Assembly: GCA_903900025.1 (NCBI GenBank)
Contig: CAIULN010000042.1
Coordinates: 1-64,000 of the forward strand
Direction: 5' to 3'
DNA length: 64,000 nucleotides
Source of the DNA: an uncultured Methanomicrobiales archaeon
GTDB lineage: Archaea; Halobacteriota; Methanomicrobia; Methanomicrobiales; Methanospirillaceae
Positions within the stretch are counted from its first letter, which is position 1. Every line of letters begins with the position of its first letter. A program made the position numbers and the translations under genes. Below, one piece after another: positions 59,822 to 64,000 of the stretch. The notes under the pieces were generated by a model that was not told the origin of the DNA, did not search any database, and was given only the letters and a program-made list of their open reading frames with translations.

Positions 59822-61534
59822 CTATTGGCGCTCATATGGTGCTTCTTCTGCCTGCTTCCTGTCGGTAATATCACGGGAGATCTCCAATACTGCAACCGGT
59901 TTGCCGCCTTTGTCTCTCAGGGCGATATTTGTCGTACACTCAAAGAGCCGCGTCTGACCGTGTGCGTCGATCACGACGGTCTCGGTCTCGTGCTTGTGCA
60001 TCTTTCCATCCCATAATGCCTTGAGTGCTAGACAGGGATAAGGTTCGCAAGGTGTTCGTCGCTGATGAAATGCTTCGTAACATTTCCTGCCAACAATGTC
60101 TTTTCCGAAATATTGTTTGGCAGTTTCATTAACCCAGATGATGTTCAGATCTTCGTCCATCATACTTATGGGGTCGGTAATTGATTGCAGCATGGCATGC
60201 AGTTCCCCCTCACTCTCTCGCTGTGCCTCCTCAATCCGCCGCCGATCCGTGATGTCACGGGCAATAATGGCGATCCTATGAACTTCTTCTCTGTCGCCGA
60301 TTACCGGATACGCAACCGTGTCGAACCAGACACCATCACGTTCATCCTCGAACCGGACGGCACTCTTTCTCTCTAAAACCTGAGAAATAATCGATCGCCG
60401 TGCCCGTGCAATCTCTTCTGGAAGGATCGTATCAACCACGACCCCGATCAGTTCATCTTTACGTTTCCCTAACCGCAGGGCAGCGGTCTCATTCAGTTCC
60501 AGGATTTTGCCCTCCGGATCAAGCAGCAGGACCGAATCAGTCGGTGCATTGATGAGTGCCCGTGCCGTCGCCTCACTCTCACGCAGCGCCTCTTCCGCAT
60601 TTTTACGGTCACTGATATCATAGAGAGCACCCTGAACAAAGGCAGGACGCCCTGCATCGTCACAGATATTCTGGACATGCTCGTGGATCCAGCGCACCCC
60701 CCCATACCTGCGCACGATCCGGTATTCCCTCTCAGTTGATTTGTGTGGAGAGGTACGAATTTCATCTAAGCTCTCTTGTATTTCACGCAGATCATCAGGA
60801 TGAATAACCTGGTCCCACCGGGGTTTTCCAGCTAAAAAATCCTTTTCAGTATATCCGGTGATCTCTTCGACGGCACCGTGGAAAAAGACCGGAACAAAAT
60901 CCATTCTCCCTCGATAGGCAATCCCGTGAAAGTTCTGTACAAAGGTGCGGTACCGCTCCTCACTCTCGCTCAGAGCCTCCTCTGCCAGTTTCCGGTCGGT
61001 GATATCCTCGAGAAGAACGGAGACGCCACGCTGGCCTTCCTCAAAGACAGCAGGCGCAATGCGGGCTGAGAATATCGCTCCTTTTTTTACAAGCGACAGT
61101 TCACCAGCCCACTCCTTCCCGGTCAGCCCCATTTTGATCTGTTTCTTCAAAAGGTCGAATGCATCGTCAAAGACCGTCTGACAGGGGGTATATTCGATAT
61201 TTTTCCCATACAGATCTTCCTGGGCAGTGCCAAGGAACCCTAACATCGGCTCGTTTGCGTACATCACCCGCAGGCCGCTGTCCAGCAGCATGATCAGCTC
61301 CGACGAGATCGAGAGCATGGCAGAGAGAGGGACGCGCCGGGCGAGCCGGTAGATCTTTGCCATCCCGAAATGGTGCATCTCCACCTGGCCTGCAACCATC
61401 AGGTTCTCAAGGTACCGTCCGGCAGTATTCCGGTTGATGTCAATGTTTTTTACGATCTCGGTGATGTTCAATCCCTGCGGGTGTTGCCTCAGCAGTTCCT
61501 TAATCGTCGCAGCGATCTGCCGTTTGAGAGCCAT
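59822..61534 (-). CDS. Multi-PAS sensor/regulator with N-terminal winged helix, no kinase domain
   Basis: The 570-residue protein begins with a winged-helix DNA-binding domain (LRQHPQGLNITEIVKNIDIN, residues 1-65), followed by four PAS/PAC units: about 70-185, 190-310, 320-435 and 440-560 (endings DITDRK, DISDRK, DITDRR, DITDRK). The third unit lacks special Cys, the fourth has a Cys cluster (CYEAFHQRRTPCEPYPC) that might sense redox. No histidine kinase or receiver follows; the chain ends EEAPYERQ directly after the last PAC. It is probably a one-component ligand- or redox-responsive transcription factor. Confidence 0.88.
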   Translation of the reverse strand: MALKRQIAATIKELLRQHPQGLNITEIVKNIDINRNTAGRYLENLMVAGQVEMHHFGMAKIYRLARRVPLSAMLSISSELIMLLDSGLRVMYANEPMLGFLGTAQEDLYGKNIEYTPCQTVFDDAFDLLKKQIKMGLTGKEWAGELSLVKKGAIFSARIAPAVFEEGQRGVSVLLEDITDRKLAEEALSESEERYRTFVQNFHGIAYRGRMDFVPVFFHGAVEEITGYTEKDFLAGKPRWDQVIHPDDLREIQESLDEIRTSPHKSTEREYRIVRRYGGVRWIHEHVQNICDDAGRPAFVQGALYDISDRKNAEEALRESEATARALINAPTDSVLLLDPEGKILELNETAALRLGKRKDELIGVVVDTILPEEIARARRSIISQVLERKSAVRFEDERDGVWFDTVAYPVIGDREEVHRIAIIARDITDRRRIEEAQRESEGELHAMLQSITDPISMMDEDLNIIWVNETAKQYFGKDIVGRKCYEAFHQRRTPCEPYPCLALKALWDGKMHKHETETVVIDAHGQTRLFECTTNIALRDKGGKPVAVLEISRDITDRKQAEEAPYERQ

Positions 61535-61601
61535 CTTATGAAAAATATCTATTGAAGTAAGATATAATAGTTAAGATGTTGTCCGCAGGCGTGGGCTGCT
61601 T

Positions 61602-62279
61602 TCATGGCAGACTGTGTATGCCGTGCTCTGCCATGTCGAAATCAAATGATCCGCCTTCAGGGAGGGACCGGTGTTTCATCAGGCACGCCCTCCGCTCGCC
61701 CATACCCCCCCTCTTATTCAGACGGACGATTGCCTTTGACAGGTGTTCAAGTGCGGTGCCGCCGAGTCCGACATACGTATTCGTCCTTGTGTCTACGTAG
61801 ACCTGGTTGGTGATGAGCACCGGGATATTGTACCGCTTTGCATAGCCAAGCAGCATCAGCATCTGGCGGGTGAGCGCCTGCATCGCGTCCCTGCCCCGGT
61901 CCAGCTCCGTGCGGTAGAGTGCCGTCGCCGAGTCCATCACCACAAGGGAGGCCTTGTGTGCTTTTATCACGCGGTCCACTTCGAGGATCATCGAGCCCTG
62001 CTGCACGAAATCCACTGGTTCGTAGAGGATGAGGCGATCGGCAAGCGTTTCTGCCTCCTCCCCGGCAATCTGCCGGAACCGCTCCACGGAGAACCCCTCC
62101 GAATCGACCCACACGGCCGTGTGCCCGCTATGCAGGAACCCGACTGCAGCAATCAGGCAGAGCGTGGTCTTGCCACTTGCCGGTTCACCCACAAACTGGG
62201 TGATCGCCCTTCTCTCAATCCCGCCACCCAGAAGGTTGTCGAGTGCCACATTCCCCGTGCTTTCGTGGTCACTTTTCAT
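61602..62279 (-). CDS. radB: RadB recombinase paralogue
   Basis: The 225-residue RecA-fold protein supports homologous recombination in Euryarchaeota. Walker A VGEPASGKTTLCLIAA, Walker B LVVMDSATALYR, ITNQVYVD and GLGGTALEHLSKAIVRLNK are typical of RadB; it lacks the N-terminal HhH of RadA. ATG 62279 overlaps the larC 3' end, which stops at 62269, so both are coupled. Confidence 0.95.
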   Translation of the reverse strand: MKSDHESTGNVALDNLLGGGIERRAITQFVGEPASGKTTLCLIAAVGFLHSGHTAVWVDSEGFSVERFRQIAGEEAETLADRLILYEPVDFVQQGSMILEVDRVIKAHKASLVVMDSATALYRTELDRGRDAMQALTRQMLMLLGYAKRYNIPVLITNQVYVDTRTNTYVGLGGTALEHLSKAIVRLNKRGGMGERRACLMKHRSLPEGGSFDFDMAEHGIHSLP

Positions 62280-63471
62280 GAGGTGCCCGTTCCTGCTTCC
62301 TGACAAGACCCCATCCCGCCTCGGTTACTGCCTGCAGCACATCCCGCACCGGGAGGTTCAGTTCTTCTGCATATTGCCGTGCAGGTTCGAACTCCGCTTT
62401 CAGGGTATAGACGCTCCCCCCCATCCAGCCGCATTTGAACGGGAGCACGCGCCGCTGCCCGTTGAGGATGACCTCGACCTGCCCCTCTGTCCGCTCCGCG
62501 ATGAACCGGTGGACCGCCGGGGTGCAGCGGACTCCCAGCGTGCCGAGTTCACGTGCCATCAGTTCAGCAATTTCCGCGGTTTTCTCCTGTGAGCAGATCA
62601 CCCGGAAGAGATGGCCTGCACGCCCCTTCTTCATGATGGAGGGGATCGCGCTCGCGTCCCGTGCCCCTGCATCCATGATCCGCACAATCGCGTGGGCAAT
62701 CACCTCGCCGCTCACGTCATCCACGTTGGTCTCGAGAACGTCCACACGGTCCCGCGGCATCGCGGTGGCATCTGCCTCGACAATCATGGCACGCAGCACG
62801 TTGGGGGTGCCGGGCGGATCGCGGGTCCCGGCACCGTAACCGACAGCACGGATGGTATACGGAATGAGGCCATTTTCCTGCACCGAAACAAATTCGGCGA
62901 GCAATGCAGCCCCGGTGGGTGTACAGAGTTCCCCCTCCTCATCACCCAGGCAGGTGGCGATGTCCGTGCTCTCGAGGATGTGCACCGTTGCCGGCGCCGG
63001 GACCGGGTATGTCCCGTGGCCTCCCCGTGCGGTTCCCCGCCCGAGGGTCAGCGGGAGCACGGCCACCCCGCCGACCCCCAGAGAATGGAGGGCGGTGCAC
63101 GCGCCGACGACGTCCGCGACGGCGTCATCCGCCCCGACCTCGTGGAAGTGCGTGCGGGTGCCGTGCACCCGTTCCTCTGCCGCCCCGATCCGGGCAAAAA
63201 CCCGGTCTGCCATTGCCTTTGCCTCCTGCGGGGCGTCCGCCTCTGCACACCGTGCGAGGACCTCGTTGAGTGTCCGGCGGGCAGGGGTTGCGCGGGTGTC
63301 CACCTTGATCGCGCTGATCCCGCAGCGCGTGACCGTACTGATGGCCGGCTCTCCTGCAACAGACCTCATCGCCCGGGCTACCTGTTTTTGGTCGGCGCCA
63401 CAGCCGAGCAGCGCACCGGTGATCATATCGCCCGCTGCGCCATGAAAGGGATCAAGGACAAGGATTCGCAT
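62269..63471 (-). CDS. larC: Nickel insertion protein LarC
   Basis: The 400-residue protein inserts nickel into the pyridinium-3,5-bisthiocarboxylate mononucleotide cofactor in bacteria; archaeal homologues may serve other Ni cofactors. Motifs: LDPFHGAAGDMITGALLGCG, THFHEVGADDAVADVVGACT, TPTGAALL, DDVSGEVIAHAI, GRAGHLFRVICSQEK. No larB or larE is in this window. First gene of a pair with radB. Confidence 0.93.
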   Translation of the reverse strand: MRILVLDPFHGAAGDMITGALLGCGADQKQVARAMRSVAGEPAISTVTRCGISAIKVDTRATPARRTLNEVLARCAEADAPQEAKAMADRVFARIGAAEERVHGTRTHFHEVGADDAVADVVGACTALHSLGVGGVAVLPLTLGRGTARGGHGTYPVPAPATVHILESTDIATCLGDEEGELCTPTGAALLAEFVSVQENGLIPYTIRAVGYGAGTRDPPGTPNVLRAMIVEADATAMPRDRVDVLETNVDDVSGEVIAHAIVRIMDAGARDASAIPSIMKKGRAGHLFRVICSQEKTAEIAELMARELGTLGVRCTPAVHRFIAERTEGQVEVILNGQRRVLPFKCGWMGGSVYTLKAEFEPARQYAEELNLPVRDVLQAVTEAGWGLVRKQERAPHEK

Positions 63472-63484
63472 ACCGTTACAGTAC

Positions 63485-63492
63485 CTATAAAT
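63485..63492 (+). promoter_or_regulatory. TATA box of the Cdc48-type ATPase gene
   Basis: CTATAAAT about 30 bases before ATG 63518 predicts a transcript with a leader of only a few bases. Confidence 0.5.
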
Positions 63493-63517
63493 CCCTCCGT
63501 ATATGACCTTTAAGGTA

Positions 63518-64000
63518 ATGGCTGAAGTTCAACTGAGGGTGGATTCCGCATATCCCGGCGATCAAGGGGGAGGGAAGGCGCGGCTCGATCCTGAGACGAT
63601 GCTTCTTTTGAAAATATCCCCCGGAGACTTGGTCGTGATTGAGGGGAAGCGCCGCACGGTGGCAAAGGTCTGGCGTGCGCTTGTGGAAGACTGGAACCAG
63701 CGCAAGATCCGGATCGATAACTTCACGCGGATGAATGCCGGCGTGAGCATCGGGGACAATGTGAAGATCTCCACTATCTCCGACGAGATTGAGGCAAAAC
63801 GGGTTGTCCTTGCACCTCCAGAGGACCTTCCCAAGAAGATCCCGATTGCCAACAACCCCCATGTGTTAAACGGCCTTATTGACTTCCCGGTCACCCTGAA
63901 CGATTCGGTGCCGATCATGCTGGGGCTCCCGTTCGTGCAGCCGCAGATTGTCGCGTTCAAGGTTATCGAGATCGAGCCGGAAGAAGCGGTGATCATCACC
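63518..64000 (+). CDS. cdc48: Cdc48/VAT-type AAA+ ATPase, N-terminal part (runs off the window)
   Basis: The frame from ATG 63518 is open to the window end (161 codons). It reads the double-psi barrel N-domain of archaeal Cdc48: LRVDSAYPGDQGGGKARLDP, ISPGDLVVIEGKRRTVAKVW, IRIDNFTRMNAGVSIGDNVK, then the four-stranded N-domain half (LPFVQPQIVAFKVIEIEPEE). Archaeal Cdc48 unfolds and recycles proteins, feeding the proteasome. The AAA modules lie outside the window, so completeness cannot be judged. Confidence 0.92.
   Translation, partial: MAEVQLRVDSAYPGDQGGGKARLDPETMLLLKISPGDLVVIEGKRRTVAKVWRALVEDWNQRKIRIDNFTRMNAGVSIGDNVKISTISDEIEAKRVVLAPPEDLPKKIPIANNPHVLNGLIDFPVTLNDSVPIMLGLPFVQPQIVAFKVIEIEPEEAVIIT

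Overview
This is a 64 kb piece of a methanogenic archaeon's chromosome, most likely from the order Methanomicrobiales (Methanoregula-like). The assignment rests on a seven-gene methyl-coenzyme M reductase (MCR) activation operon (atwA plus methanogenesis markers 3, 6, 5, 15, 17 and 7), Orc1/Cdc6 beside an ORB-bearing origin, Hel308, RadB, a KEOPS subunit, type III RuBisCO with ribose-1,5-bisphosphate isomerase, and the absence of bacterial housekeeping genes. I saw no rRNA, tRNA, CRISPR array or complete insertion sequence. The genus is inference.

Layout. 1-6.6 kb: end of a membrane pyrophosphatase, an MscS channel, two flavoproteins, a DUF2769 protein and a P-type Mg2+ ATPase. 6.6-15.4 kb: a gene-decay zone with a lipoprotein broken by TAG, a K+ channel with three frameshifts, two convergent genes that truncate each other, a peroxiredoxin broken by TGA, and short fossils of the 3' ends of flavodoxin, alkD (twice) and pdxT genes, alongside intact alkD, serpin, aquaporin and methyltransferase genes. 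15.4-22.4 kb: an MFS transporter and a tightly overlapping purA-Trm112-membrane protein-cbiB-pdxS-pdxT operon. 22.6-26.7 kb: aminotransferase, Lrp regulator and orc1/cdc6, then oriC, then moaB. 26.9-33.1 kb: an information-processing block (Cgi121, Hel308, KH protein, RIO1, TyrS) with archaeal GAPDH. 33.4-46.4 kb: orphan DNA methyltransferase, HicA-like toxin, MsrB, Tsr3, a DUF523-like/deoxyribosyltransferase fusion, a frameshifted EF-Tu-like GTPase, LemA, DUF2207, a PPC-domain protein, a YgiQ-type radical SAM protein and asparagine synthase. 46.5-48.4 kb: an odd stretch of tiny ORFs, about a dozen short perfect hairpins and a phased A-tract array. 48.4-55.8 kb: the MCR activation operon. 55.8-64 kb: HAD hydrolase, the R15P isomerase-RuBisCO-dapF operon, a multi-PAS regulator, radB, larC and the start of a Cdc48-type AAA ATPase.

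How the genes work together. The MCR operon supplies the ATP-dependent machine thought to reduce the Ni of coenzyme F430, and its last, translationally coupled gene is an AhpD-like CxxC protein that is not a usual member. R15P isomerase and RuBisCO convert ribose-1,5-bisphosphate to 3-phosphoglycerate. PdxS and PdxT make pyridoxal phosphate.

Most unusual signals. (1) A family of short palindromes, many starting GAGAAGA and ending in TCTTC or TCTTCGCTGA, lies in the same codon phase inside several tiny ORFs and often overlaps their stop codons (46.5-47.0 kb), with another copy at 41.7 kb; it resembles ORF-invading palindromic elements. (2) Fossils of gene 3' ends recur, including three direct copies of the alkD end flanking a serpin and an aquaporin/peroxiredoxin pair. 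(3) A CxxC AhpD-like gene is coupled to the MCR activation operon.
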